Assembly (NCBI GenBank): GCA_027559495.1
Contig: JAMXSV010000001.1
Span: 1 to 64,000 of the forward strand
Reading direction: 5' to 3'
From: Aurifilum marmelostoma
Taxonomy: Eukaryota; Ascomycota; Sordariomycetes; Diaporthales; Cryphonectriaceae
DNA: 64,000 bases
Below are positions 12,056-24,430 of the stretch, in pieces. A program made the translations under genes and the position numbers. Every line of letters starts with the position of its first letter. Position 1 is the stretch's first letter. Under the pieces are notes generated by a model that was not told the origin of the DNA, did not search any database, and saw only the letters and a list, made by a program, of their open reading frames with translations.

Positions 12056-14218
12056 ATGGCTGGCTCCAAGTTTGCAGGTGGAAGCCTTCGCGCCCACGCT
12101 TCCAATACCAGCAAGGCCAAGCCTGCCAACACCTTGGGTTACGTCAAGCCGACCGGTCCCAAGATCAACCCCAAGACGGTTGTCGGCGACGACAGCGACT
12201 CTGATGACAGCTCCAGCAGCGACGACTCCTCCAGTTCCGACGATGTCGCCGCCGAGTCCTCTGCCGACTTCCAGAAGAGGCTCTCTCAGCAGACGCCGTC
12301 CTCCCAGAAGAAGACCAACGGCGCAAAGCCCAAGGACAGCCTGCTGGCCCAAAACACTTCGACACCCTCCAAGAGTCCCACTGTGAACGGCCTTGCGGCC
12401 TCGGTCGAGAAACACCTGTCGGACAAGAAGAAGTTGAAGAAGGAGGCTACCCCGTCGAGCTCGGAGGACAGTAGCGACAGCTCGGAGGACGAGTCCAGCA
12501 GCGACGAGAAGCCCAAGCAGTCGAGCGCAAAGGGCAAACAGATCCAGACGAGCAAGTCGGACTCGGATTCGAGCTCAGAAGACGAGTCATCCAGCAGCGA
12601 CGAGAGTGGCAGCGACGAGACAGACAAGTCCGCACCGAAGACTGCCCCCCCCTCCTGCAAAGAAGACCAAGTCGTCAGTCAAGAAAGAGCCTATATCGGA
12701 GTCCGATTCCAGCTCAGACGACAGTGATAGCGAGGACGAGGAGGACTCTGAGGATGCTGCGCAGCAGATTGAGGAGCAGATTCGGAACGAGGTCAAGACT
12801 GCCAAGTCGTCTCAAACCTCCAAGGCCTCGGCTCCAGCTTTGCCTGAGAAACCCAGCAAGAAGAAGGCCAAACATGTTGAGCCCCGGCCCGCCGAAGATG
12901 AGGACGGTGATGTCGAGATGGTGGATCAGTCGATGGCTCTGACCAATGGTGGCAATCCAACCCAAGTGTAAGTCGAGATGCTGCTCATGAATTCGCTCAG
13001 ATGGCTGACGGTCATTTCCAGCGGCGACGTGCCCGAGTTTGTGGCGCCTGACTTCCACCTGCGCAAGCTCGATGGACTGGTCAACGCCTCAGACGTCGCT
13101 AGTTTCTTCTCCAAGGCCCAGATGGAAGGCAAGCAGGTCTGGTACATCACCGCGCCAGCCTCCCTGCCCGTCACTGTCGTCCAAGACTTGACCATCCCCA
13201 CGGACAAGGCCCAGAGCGGCATGCCTGTCCTCTCGCACAACGGCGATGACTACCGCATGGCTTTCGACAACCCTGATGCGTCTTCCTCGTTCCGCCTTCT
13301 CATCCCCAACAAACAGGGCGACGAGTACTCATTGCGTGAGCTTCTCCGTTCTGTTGGGAACGACTTCAAGTCTTGAAGCTGACCTATTATATCATAGTGG
13401 AACGACCAGTCCACCAGACCATGCACTTCACCCGTAGCGAGACCTTCCCACCTGGTGGCCCTACCAGCATCACCACTACTCAGACCGTCGCTACCACCAA
13501 ACCAGCGCGTCCTCAGCCAGAGGGTCTCCGCGCTCGCTACACCCCCCTCGGCGTGCCTACCCCGAAACCCACCATCGCGGCTCCCGCCTCGTCCAAGAAG
13601 AAGGCGAAGGCCGCGGCAGTGCAGGAGCCGGGTACCCCCGGCGCGAGCTCCAAGAAGAAGCGCAAGCACAGAGATGACGGTGAGGACGGACCCGCCGCGA
13701 CTGCTTCTACTACTACTACTACCATTACCCCTTCGGTCTCTCAGGATTCCTCCGCTGTCACCGGCAAGAAGAACACCCCAGCTGAGAAGTCCACCAAGAA
13801 GCAGAAGACAAGTAACGACAACGCCACGGCTCGCAAGATCACGCCTGTTCCCGTTCCCTCCCTGCCCAGCGGCCGATCCAGCTCGATTCCCTCTGCGAGC
13901 CAGCCGGCCGCGCGATCCAGGTCGTCCGCGTCACCTGGTGCTGCCCTGCCCGCGACGCAAATCCCCACCAGCAGGCAGACGCCCGTCCCTATCCCGACGT
14001 TTATGGTGCCCGCGGGCGCTGCCCAGCCTGGTCCAGCCACCTCTTCGGCTCAGGTGACCAAAGAGGCCGAGGACCAAGAGCGGAAGAAACAGGAGAAGGA
14101 AAAGAAGAAGGCCGAGAAGGCGGCTGCCAAGGCGGCCGCCAAGGCTACGAAGAGCCCCAAGAAAGTCACGCAGGTGCTTCCGCCCCGATTCGACTCCCGG
14201 GGCCGGCCGATCCACTGA
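12056..14218 (+). CDS. RPA34: RNA polymerase I subunit RPA34.5-domain protein with long Ser/Asp-rich N-terminus, one frameshift
   Basis: Subunit of RNA polymerase I, which transcribes rDNA in the nucleolus; in yeast Rpa34 pairs with Rpa49 and helps elongation. Exons: 12056-12967, 13022-13335, 13398-14218; introns of 54 bp (GTAAGT, CTGAC branch) and 62 bp (GTGAGC, CTGAC branch). The first about 300 residues are Ser/Asp/Glu/Lys-rich, resembling nucleolar Srp40/Nopp140-type acidic tracts. The RPA34.5 domain begins at GDVPEFVAPDFHLRKLDG and includes QVWYITAPASLPVTVVQDL. The C-terminus is Lys/Ala/Pro-rich and ends with an alanine-lysine helix. Odd: an eight-C run at 12645-12652 carries one extra base; removing it gives KTAPPPAKKTKSSVKK and 681 residues. 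The ATG at 12056 is the first in frame. The acidic N-terminus is a predicted fusion to be checked against relatives. Confidence 0.88.
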
Positions 14219-16314
14219 AGAGGGTGATGGAATCTTGGGTGTTGCGCGTTGGTGGTTTTGCTTGTTATGGTTTTCGCGGATACCCGTCGCTGGGACAACT
14301 ACCACTTAGTTCATAGTGACATGCTTGGCCGTGTGGCAAATATGGTGGGCTATGCCTCCCGATCTTGCGCCTTTTTCTTCTTCTTTTTTTCTAGAAGAAA
14401 GAACTATGCTGATCGATCAAGACAGCTGGACTCGCCGTTCTGGGGTGGAAATATCATCAGATATCACCTATCCATGGTGCACCTGTTTGGACGAGATGGT
14501 CTGCCTATGGACTGCTGGTCTTATATAGGGTCTAGACCTTCCCATGAGTCTGGCATATTGTTGCATGGTCTGTTTTCAGTCTGGGGTAATTCAGGAGCGC
14601 AAAGGAGATCTCATATGGGAAGGCATGGCGTCGCAAGGAGGGGAAAATTGGATCGTGGGGATTCAATTTGGATCAACGTGCCGGCTTCATACATGGCCCC
14701 GAATGGAGAGAATATCACGGGAATTTCGATCGCCGAGTATTCAGAGGCGTTTCTCCCTGCCTGTCTGTTTATTCATGCAGCAGCAGCAGCCTGTATATTG
14801 TGTATTGTATTTGTACATCATTGGTCGATTGGGCCATCTCGTCGTGTTCGCAGATAGAATAACAGAATCCGAGACAAATCGACCCAGAATCAAGAACAAC
14901 AAACAAGACGAGAAAAAAAAGAAAAAAAGCAAGCACTGCAACCCACCAGGACCCCTTCCCCCTCGCTCACACTCCAAAACCAGAGCGCGCGCCGCACGCC
15001 CCGCGGCGGAAGGGGGGGAAAAAACCAAACCAGAAGCGAGAATCGCTTTGAGCTGCGCCGTAATCCGCGCTGGAGTGGGACAATTCCCACCACAACTCCG
15101 CACGAATGAAAGACCAACGCAGAGAACTCCGAGCGAGCATCGCTTTGTTTTCCAAGCAAATTTTTTTTTTTTTTTTTTTTTTTTGAAAAAACGTTATTCT
15201 ATTTGGTCTTTACTGGCTATCTGGCTGGGTCCAAAGGGAACGATCGTAGTTCCCGAGTTTCAGGGGTGAAGATCCTGAGCAGAATGATTTGGAATGTTTG
15301 TGTGTGTATGTAATACATATAATCCATACATCGCATTTTCGTCATTGTGCTCTTCGTCTCCTCTACTCAACTCCCAACTCTTCGTTTTCAAGCCAGTTCA
15401 ACCACAGCGAGCGCGTACAAGTTTACACATTATCGTCCGTCTTCATTCATCACATTATAAACTATTCCAGGACCTATTATTACTACTACATATATCAACC
15501 CGAAAACATCCTGGCAAGCACGTATGTGTCCGCCTGCTGGTGCGGTTCTGCTTCATCCAGAACCAGCTCGTTGGTGCCATTACGGATAATCTTCAAGCAT
15601 GCGAGTCCAGAAATGGGAGGCTTTTGCCATGCATGGTGCACCTAAAGCCGCTCTTCCATATCCAGTCTCTTCCCCCCCCCCCTCCTTTTTGCCCAGCGGC
15701 CCCCAAACCCCAACCATTCCAATCCCAATGAAATGTATCGTCTAATTTCGTTCCCATGAGTGTCATAATGACGCCGTGCGAATGCTGCTTGTTGTATGCA
15801 GGATGATGATTATATTAAGAAGAAAATTGTACACCAAGCTCGAATCGTGTCATCAACATGACTTCGAACCTCGAGGTACCAGGAGGGGTGAGCGAGAGTT
15901 CCAGATGAACCGGTTGGCCAAACCGAGGGTATGCAGGAAGCCATTGCCAGGAATCTAACGCGGACGGAGGCGCTTGGCGGCGTGCACCAAGGAATTGTAG
16001 CCATCGCAACGCCAGACCGCAGTGACCGCGATCAGGTTGCCCATGAACGATGGTCCGGAATGCCATCGACTCGGTCCCTTGGTTCATTTCCGTTCCCCGG
16101 AGTCATAGAGCTGAGGGGAGGCGTGGTGGTAGTACCCCACGAATTCGACCCCTGATAACCGCCAAGACATTCACGTCTGACAGGAGCAGCCAGATTTGGT
16201 TGGTCAGGACGGCACACTCGAGCCAAGGGACATAGCACAGCCGCCCGGAAGGATTACTACGTTGCGTTTGGTCGTCATCGTTGGTATCATGTGACCGTCT
16301 CTGGCCAGCGCTGC
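14219..16314. other. Intergenic, convergent 3' ends
   Basis: This 2.1 kb lies between the RPA34 and AUR1 stops. It contains a long T tract near 15160-15184 and several CT/A-rich stretches. Open frames here are short and of skewed composition. I see no supported gene. Confidence 0.5.
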
Positions 16315-17825
16315 TCACCGAACAACGACGACCTCACTGAGCTCGCTCTCCCTCGCCGGGCCCCTCTCGGCGCCATCCCACATCAGCTGGCCGTCGAGAC
16401 CCATCGGGATGGTGGCGTGGGTGAACTCGCCATCGGGTGTGGTGGGACTCATCAGCGTCGGGGAGGTGGTGCTCGTCCTGGGGGAGCTCGAGGCGGAGAA
16501 GCTCGAGCTGCTCCCGATCGTCCACTCGTCCTCGTCGGAGCGCTGCTCCAACAGGCCCAGCCCGTATCCCTCTTCGTCCGCCTTGCCGACAAGGCCGTAC
16601 TCCTCATCGCGGTTCCGCGGCTTGTCGCCAATTTCGACGTATTCGTAAGCCCAGCGGTTCTTCTTGTCCGGCTGCTGGCGAGGCAGGTACCTGGCGCGGG
16701 CGACCGTGTAGATGCCAGTGGCCATCAGACTCCCGGCGACGAGGTCGACGGCGTAGTGATGGTTCAGGTACATGGTGGCCCACCACAACCAGCCGACGTA
16801 GAAGATGAAGAGCGGGCGCAGCTTGGGAAAGCAGAAGCTCATGAAGAGTGCTTCCAGGGTAGCATTGGCGGCGTGCAGGCTGGGAAAGGCGCCAAAGGGC
16901 ATGGGCGCGGTGGTGAAGCTCGTGGTGTACATGTCAACGCCGAACAACTTGTCCACGCGTGCGAGGCCAGCAGGCGAACCCTGCATCCCGTAGTGTGCGG
17001 GCTCCAGGCCGTGTTCCTTCTCGTACCAGGGCGGCGTGCAGGGAAAGATGATGGAAAGGGTGACGCCGGACAGGGCCAGCCACCCGAAGGCGCGGGCGAA
17101 AACCGGGGTCGTCTTGGGAGCCGCAAAGATGAAGATAGCGAGAGAGACCACAGCGGGTGCACCGAAGTGGCCAATGCCGTAGGGCAGCCAGGCGAGCAGG
17201 TCGAGGATGGGGTGGGTGTGGGCAGAGAGGATATTAGAGAGGTTGGCGCCGTACAGGACGTTCTCGAGGGCGGGGAGGACCTTGACCCAGATGTGGGGGC
17301 GGTACTGCACGGGAATGAAGCTATCACCAAGCTGGTCAGCTAAACACCCGCCAAGTGGCACACGGGGCAGGACAGGACGGGACCATACCGGCTGCAGAAG
17401 AAGTAGAGGAGGTAGATCCATATGGGCATGGACGGGAGGAAGAATTGTCTTGTCGCGGGCATCAGACACACGAGCAAGGAGACCAGCGGGATGGCGATCT
17501 TGACAAGTATCGGCATGGGCGCTATGGCGAGCGAGCAGAACATGAAGGTTGCCAGGACGGGGTATTGAATGTCTAACCAACCCCACCTGTGTCGTTGTAT
17601 GGCGCGCACTCCGTCCATGGGGCTGAACGAGGCCTGCAGTCTCGTGATGCTCGTGGCCTCGTCAAAGAGCTTCCTCCTGGGCTTCCTGGACCGGGACCTT
17701 CTGCTGTCGCCGCCACCGGAACGATACCTCTCGGGGATCTTGATCTTGAGGGCCCCGGGCCACTGCAGGTGTGGCATGTGCAGCTTTGGTTTGGCCTGCG
17801 GCGAGTAGCTGGTAAAGTCCTGCAT
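16315..17825 (-). CDS. AUR1: Inositol phosphorylceramide synthase catalytic subunit Aur1
   Basis: Golgi enzyme that transfers phosphoinositol from phosphatidylinositol to ceramide, an essential step in fungal sphingolipid synthesis and the target of aureobasidin A. Two exons, 17389-17825 and 16315-17320, joined across a 68 bp intron (GTATGG donor, CTGAC branch, GATAG acceptor); the join gives CSRFIPVQYRPHIWVKVLP, the expected family sequence. The protein is 480 residues. Seen: multiple membrane segments and the PAP2-type active-site motifs FPSLHAANA (His about 295) and NHHYAVDLVAGS (His about 334, Asp about 338), which form the catalytic His-Asp set. The cytosolic N-terminus is basic (SRRSRSRKPRRK). 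The C-terminal about 110 residues are Ser-rich and acidic, longer than the core enzyme needs. No frameshift. The downstream acceptor was chosen because the nearer CAG breaks the frame. Confidence 0.95.
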
Positions 17826-20800
17826 TGTGGCAAATGCAGAACGACTGTGCTGTCTGATTGCTGTTGGCCTTTTCCCTCGAAAGGAGGGAGAAAAAAAAGT
17901 CGAATGGCAGCTGCTGGGAGGAGCGTGTGTGGTTGGTTGTTCTCGGATCGTCGTCGATGACGCTATTATCTACCACTCGTCTATATCATGCTCTGGCTGC
18001 AATGACGCTTGTGGTTCAGAGGCGGGCCCGGCGGTGAAGATGGAGACAGCAGGCTGCGGTAGAGAACCTAAAAAAGGTCTTTTCCGAGTCTGATGTCCAG
18101 AGAAAAAATTCTGGTCGTCAAAAGAACAAAATCCAGGTGCGACTGGATATAATTTGTAATCGCCGGTGTGAGTCGTGCCCCGGGTCCTCCGTAGTGGCTG
18201 ACGAAGACACAAGCAAAGCCCAGAGATGCAAAGAAATCAGCTGATGATGGCCAACACGCCCAACTGAGCTAAGGGGAGCAGGAGCAAGCGACTCCAAGAA
18301 CCAGGACCTGAGGAGAGATTAAACTCCGACAGCCAATAGCAACGACAACAGGGAGGAGAAGGTTTATGAGGACGGCAGAGACCAGGACCAAAACCCAAAA
18401 TTCGAGTCTGCGACTTGGGAAAGTCGACAGACGAGGTGGTGACGAAAGTGCGAGGACGGATCAAGAAAAATCAAATCATATATCGTAATAGAAGACGTAG
18501 GAATGCAGGCATCATAAAGGAACTCTTTATTTGGATAAAGGCAACCATGGGGGAAAAAAAGATTTATGAGATTAGTAGTCCAGAAAAAAAAATCAAAAAG
18601 AAAAATTTACGGCTTGGTCGGGCCAACCCAAGTCTCCGAGAAAGTCGCGAGATGATGGATAACCTCTCTCTAGACAAGGCGCCTAACACTGCTGTGCTCT
18701 GCTTGCCTGGGGCCCTGACCACTGGTCACTGGCTGCACTCTCTCAACCTGGTGCTGTTTTTTTTCCCCTTAGCGCTTTTTTCCCGGCTTCCGTCCGAACA
18801 GATGCTTGCACTTGCTTATTGTCATTGTGCTTGGGTACCGCTACATCTGCGTCTGGTCCTCGGCAAGAGGGTGATCCCTGGACCGGGACGTACCCTGTCC
18901 GCTACTAATGATCGATTGGTACCTATCCACTGGAGAATTGGTGGAGAGGTACCTTGTCAAAAAGTATACCACAATGGCACTAAGGCGGGTTAGACACTGC
19001 TGTCGTTAAGGTCCTTCCCCCTCACCCTTGCGATGCTCTGCCGATGGGTCAGGAATTTACAGGGAATAGCGTTTCATGGCCCATCCGCGCCTTCCGGTCC
19101 TTCGTCTCGCGCTTTCCGCACAATCGATCAGAGGTCGACAAGAAGTCAGTCCAAGGTCGCGTGGGACTGCTCACTTTTCCCCCATCCCACCTCGTGCCTC
19201 TCTACCTCTCTGCCTAACTTGGTAATTTGATATCTCACCTGACCACCCGCTGCTCTAGATGGCCATCTGAGGCTTCGAAACTTTATCTACGTCGTCTCCA
19301 ATCATCACGGAGCCAGAGGGGCAGGATACGAATACGTCTGCCCTATCTACACGGATCTCTTGTTTATGCCCTTGACTCTCGCTTCCACGTGTCTGGCTCA
19401 GCCACTAGGAAGGGCAAGAAGTACCAAGTAATGCTCGATCTCCAAGCATTATGTTTCGACCTACTATGTGCAACTATGCTGCTCTGGTCTGTGAGGCTTG
19501 CTGGTACGACGCATAGACGCTGTGACGTCAAAAAATATCCATAATGATGTGCACTCGGGCTACGGTAAGTCCTCAGCGCAAGAGCCACCTTGTGGCGCCT
19601 CTATCATATCCCGGCACGCCTGGTGACGCTTGCGACTCTCTGTACCCTGCAACCAACCACAAACAAACGCAACGGTAGTAACAATGATGACGCCTTCTCA
19701 GAATTCTTTTGCCGCATGTACTCCTCAACGTCTTAACCCGTTGATAGCATCTCTCAAAATAGGACAATCATCCTTTCATTACCCACACCTGCCACAGATG
19801 CGGGTTAGGTGAGCATCACCTGAACAGGTGGGGAGGGAAGAGGGGAAGAGGGGGGGGGGGGGTTACAGCCGATGGAGACCTGGGTCTGTCCTGTCCTCGA
19901 TCTGGGCGATCCAAAATTATGTGGGTATACTCAAGTCGGTCTCAACTTTTGCAGCCGCCCTTCAACTCCAGTCGCCAGTCAGGCGTTCATTGGGCTTTGG
20001 GATCTCAAAATCTGATTGCAGATGCTGCCACTACTTCCTCGCGAAACATGGCGCCAGCAACCATGTGGCTAAGTACAATATGCACATAAGACGAAACATC
20101 CCTTTCGCAAAGCTGTCGAGATGTTAGTTAGAGCGTCTCGGTCGGCATGCGTTATGGTGATGATCTTCCAAGTTGGCGACAGGCATTCCCGACCCATCGA
20201 GAGAGCTGATACAGGCATGGCAGGCCTGCAACTGCAGCGCACCTAGTACCGTCTTCCATAGTCAAACCCACTTCGTCTGATCTGATCACACACGTCTAGT
20301 GTCTTTCTGTGCTGATCTTACTCACATAGATAAGGAATTGGTCTCATCTGTCGCAATAATTGTGCATGATGGCCTTGGCAGTCAGATGCCTCTCTGACTG
20401 GTCACGCCCGATCTTCTTTCTCACGCTCTCTCACTGTATGTGTTCCTTAGTTGCGGGCGCACAAGGAGCCATTACTAACTCCGAACTCCATCCACCCTTC
20501 ATCCTCATTCCCTCCCGTCTTACCCATCAGCTTTGGGTAGCGGTACATGGGCGGCGCTTGCTATGGCGGCACCATTCCCAGAAGCTCCATCCTGGCAAAG
20601 GCCTAGGCCGTGGATACAGCACCGCGGCCCAACGCAGCGGGACGTGGCAGGCAGCGCCTTGGGGCTTCTTACGTGCAGCCTGAAATGGTTGTCTGATAGG
20701 ACGACAACGTCCAGATGCATTTTAGGTGGAAAGTGTACTTGTAGCTGCTTCTCCAGACTCCATCCTGCTCTTGTCAAGGACAGGACCGGGATCGGGGTTG

Positions 20801-23800
20801 GACGAGGGAGAGATTTGTCACACACCTGCAGACGTCTGCAGGCCCTCGTCAGGATCCAATCGACACCACTCAAAGCAACCAACCCCACCATGATTTTCCA
20901 GTCTAGAGATGCAGCTGGAAGAGGAGTCTGGCCTACTAATGCAACAAAGCCTACTACCATGGTACTACTATATAATGGGGTATGAACTGGCTACCAGGTT
21001 ACCAGGGACCACTACTGGACCCAGCGCCCAGTGCCTGGGACTGCATGTGGGTTGACTGTCTCAGCCAGCTCGGTTTGTCCGCTAGCTGTGCGGGTCGGGG
21101 CAGCCCTCCGGATATTAAGATTGGCTGTTTTTTTTTTTTTTTTTTCCCTCGCCCGCAAGTGGGCCTGCTGTGTCTGACTGTTTTTGGAAGCCTCGCTCGT
21201 TCACGTATTCGGCACGAAAAGAGAAGAGCAAGGAAAGAGGGGGAAAAAAGCCACAAGACAAAGGGAAAAGAAGAACAATGTGGGGGCATAAGAAAGAGCC
21301 AAAGTTGTCCATTAGTGATGAGGCCCGCTATGAGATCTTTCCCTCTCCGAAGGCATGCAGCAGCTATGGACAAGCGATCAGCCCAGTGATCGATGACCTG
21401 CAAACTTTACCGAGAAATTGGATCTCCATCTTCTTGGTACCCAACGGAAAGCGTCAAGTCGGGACCAGAGTCAGCACGGACTGCTGTTTGTCCCAGAACT
21501 GTATTATCTCAACACCGAGGCCGAAAGCGAAGGGCCGGACAAGACCGACTCTTTTCTCGAGCCATCTTCGGAAGGGCTGCCAATCCCGAAGGCCTGATTC
21601 CTGCGGACCCTTGTGGGTCCCCAGTCTACTGTACGAGACTCTCGCAGTCAGTCCCTCGAGGACAGCGAAGGACAGGCAAAGACAAAACAAACAAAAAAAA
21701 ACCCACACCATGCAGCACACTGCGCTTCCATGCCAGCCAGATTGTTTCGAGGCGACCGCCGTTTCGCAAATCGTCCAAGAGGGCCAACCACACAAGTTTT
21801 TGGAACCCCACCTAGACCACACCACCCAACCCCGCTGCCGAGAAAAGGTCAATGCAATGCAACGCAGCGAGACATTGTGCTGCAGCAGCGTCTCTTCTGG
21901 GGTGGGCGTGGGAAGGAAGAGGTCGGCAGAGGGACACGCGACTAGCTCACGCCACCACCGGATGACTCGGGCCCGCGGCTGTCAGTCGATTAAGTATCCA
22001 GCTCCGTTATCCTGCTATGCTACCCATACTTGTGGTACTATTGATATGCTCGGAAGAGTCGGGAATAAGATGGCATTTTGGTGATTCCTGCTAGTTCGCA
22101 TCACATGCTGCAGCCTGCTTACTACCACCAAGCAAGCACACTGCGGCTCAAAAAGGCTCTGCAAAGAATTATGCCTTTTAAAAGAAATCATCGATTTTGC
22201 TTTTCTGACCTTGCAGTGCATGTCTCAGTATTGCGATCGCTACACTTACCTGCATCCCTTCTAGCGTAAAGATAACCTTACTCTTTTTTATTCTCCCCGG
22301 GGGGGGGGCGCGAGTACTTGCTCCACTGACTGACTGATTCAATGACTGCCGCCAGGTCAGACCTGAATGCACTGGGTGGCTGGTGGATTGCCCAGCACAC
22401 CAGCCCCTACCAAGCGCCGCGCAGTGCAAGGCAACTTGCACAGTTGATTGCAGTGTCTAAAGCAATTCAACCAACAGACAATGTCCTCGCACCCCCCTTT
22501 TTTTTTTTGGTCTTCTGCTCTGTTCTCCTTGCTTCATTCTCACACCTCGGTAGGTCCCTTCTAAATCCGAGGCGGCTTGAGCATGGTTCGCTCCGCAGAT
22601 CTGTTTCTCCTTGTCAAACCACGAACCGAAACAGTGGGGGGGGGGGGGGACTTTTTTTTTCTCCTCCTCTCGGGCCCGGTCTGATTCCCGTCCCGTTGAC
22701 GACAAGCCATCTTGCCAGCCCGGAAACCTCCGGGCTTCACAATCTCATTCGCCGAGGTGCTTACGTCAGTTTGAGGACGAAGTTCCCCCCCTCTTTTTGA
22801 TTGTAAACATCAAGTCTATCCTGTATCTTGAGCATCTTCCGTGGTGGATTGTCCTCTTGTCTGTTGACGTCCTCTGTGGCGGGTACTACTGCCGAGTGCG
22901 AAGCTGGGACGGCGACACCCGTCGGCAGTTGGGCATACGACGGGAATGTACCTCGATAATTCCGTCTTCAAGGGTTCGAGGGTCTCCTTTGGCTGCTTCT
23001 GACTGTGTCGGGCTTGGGAAAACAATGTATCACTGCGGGCAGCACGGGATCATGGACACAATAGGCGGTGGCTGAGGTACCTTATGATCAAGTAATCGAC
23101 CATGAAAAAAAGAATATATACATATATATACATGTTCATATGGATGCCGTGTGCTTCCGTCTTCTTTCGATGTCGACTATTCTGAGCTAACTTGTATATT
23201 GTCTAGAGAGGGAATATCTGCTCAAACGCCGGGTGACTCAAAAGTACCTAGCAATGCAATGCAAGCCGAGCAGGAGTGAACACCTTAGGTATAGGAAGAC
23301 GCGAAAAGGAGTCGATGTGCTCCTCATCTTCCGTTTTTGATTGTTTGTCTGATTCCGGAAAGGGCCACGCGCACACTTTCGATATCGTTCTGCTAAATTA
23401 ACAAGTCGAGGAGCCCAGCTGCGTGTGCTTTCCAAGGAAACAAATCCCACACTCGCGCCGGCCAACAAAGTCACGCCTCCCATGAGTCCCAGCATCGTTA
23501 CATATCCACTGTCAAACTGTCCAACGGTAACATGGTGTCTGTGCTAGATTGCACCCCGCGAAGTGCCCATTCGAGGTCGTAGGCACGGAGAAGGATATTA
23601 TGAACAATCACGTCCCCTCCCAGACGGCGAGATGCGGACCGGCTTTTGCATTTCTTTGCACAGACTTTCTTCAGATTTAGGGATCTTTGGCGGTGAGATC
23701 AACCACAGGGGGTAATGGAAATCCTAAAAAGGCCAGCCAAGTCAGGGTACGAAACCTCATTCTCCCTTCCTCAACCACCTGATCACCCTCCCGTCCCGTC

Positions 23801-24430
23801 ACGAGCTCAAGTCCGGCGAGGATAGTATATGACGAGGGGCTTTCTCAGGCGTCCGTAGTGGTTAAGTGTACCAGTGACGTAGTTCCCTGCTGATCGGATC
23901 CGTCCGTACGACACAAGCTTTCGCTGGTGCAAACATACGTGTTGGCCTGCCCTTGTGTGCCATGGACATTTGACAGATCTATACTTCTTCTCTCGGTCTC
24001 GCCTTTCTTTGACATCCCACCACCTGAGCTAGTCTGGGAATCCCGACTGGGATCGTAATGCCCAGTGCATCCTAGCACTCTGGACAAGTGGTAGTGTATG
24101 GTGCCCTCATACAAGCATCTCGCTCAGGCTCTCAATATCCAGCAATCGCAAGAGGTTCAAACAGAGCTCACGGACAGCAGGAGTCCTTCTCAAAGTCTTG
24201 TGAGACCAGCTTTGTTGGATGCTGAAGGTATAGATGTATATATTCGCCTCATCCATGCGCTTCTGCACACCTGAAGAAAACATCAATCCACATACGGCCA
24301 CTGTATCGGCCAACCCGACTGGATATCATGAAACGGTTTCCTCTCATTTCTTTGTGCTGTGAATGGCATCCGTCCAGAAATGATCCCAAAAAAAAAAATC
24401 ATCAAAATGTATCCCACCTCCTGGTCCTGC
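17826..24430. other. 6.6 kb without a recognisable gene
   Basis: Bounded by the AUR1 start (its promoter side) and the kinase stop. It has long homopolymers (G13 at 19850-19862, T tract near 21127-21146, G14 at 22636-22649), AT-rich pieces (around 18470-18610 and 23105-23130) and many CT-rich pieces. The longest open frames (18415-18993, 21170-22084) have protein composition unlike real genes. It could hold a long promoter, noncoding transcripts or decayed sequence. Confidence 0.5.

Noticed and set aside
16291..17343. A 350-residue plus-strand frame over AUR1
   Set aside because: Antisense shadow of the AUR1 exon; the AUR1 motifs on the minus strand explain the sequence.
21170..22084. A 304-residue frame in the gene-free interval
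   Set aside because: Basic, Cys/Arg/Ser-rich, no motif and no splice context; overlapping frames look equally open, so it is probably chance.
22970..22995. A GGTTCGA word resembling a tRNA T-loop
   Set aside because: The flanks cannot form a T stem, and no D or anticodon arm precedes it. Similar words near 34196 and 38617 also fail.
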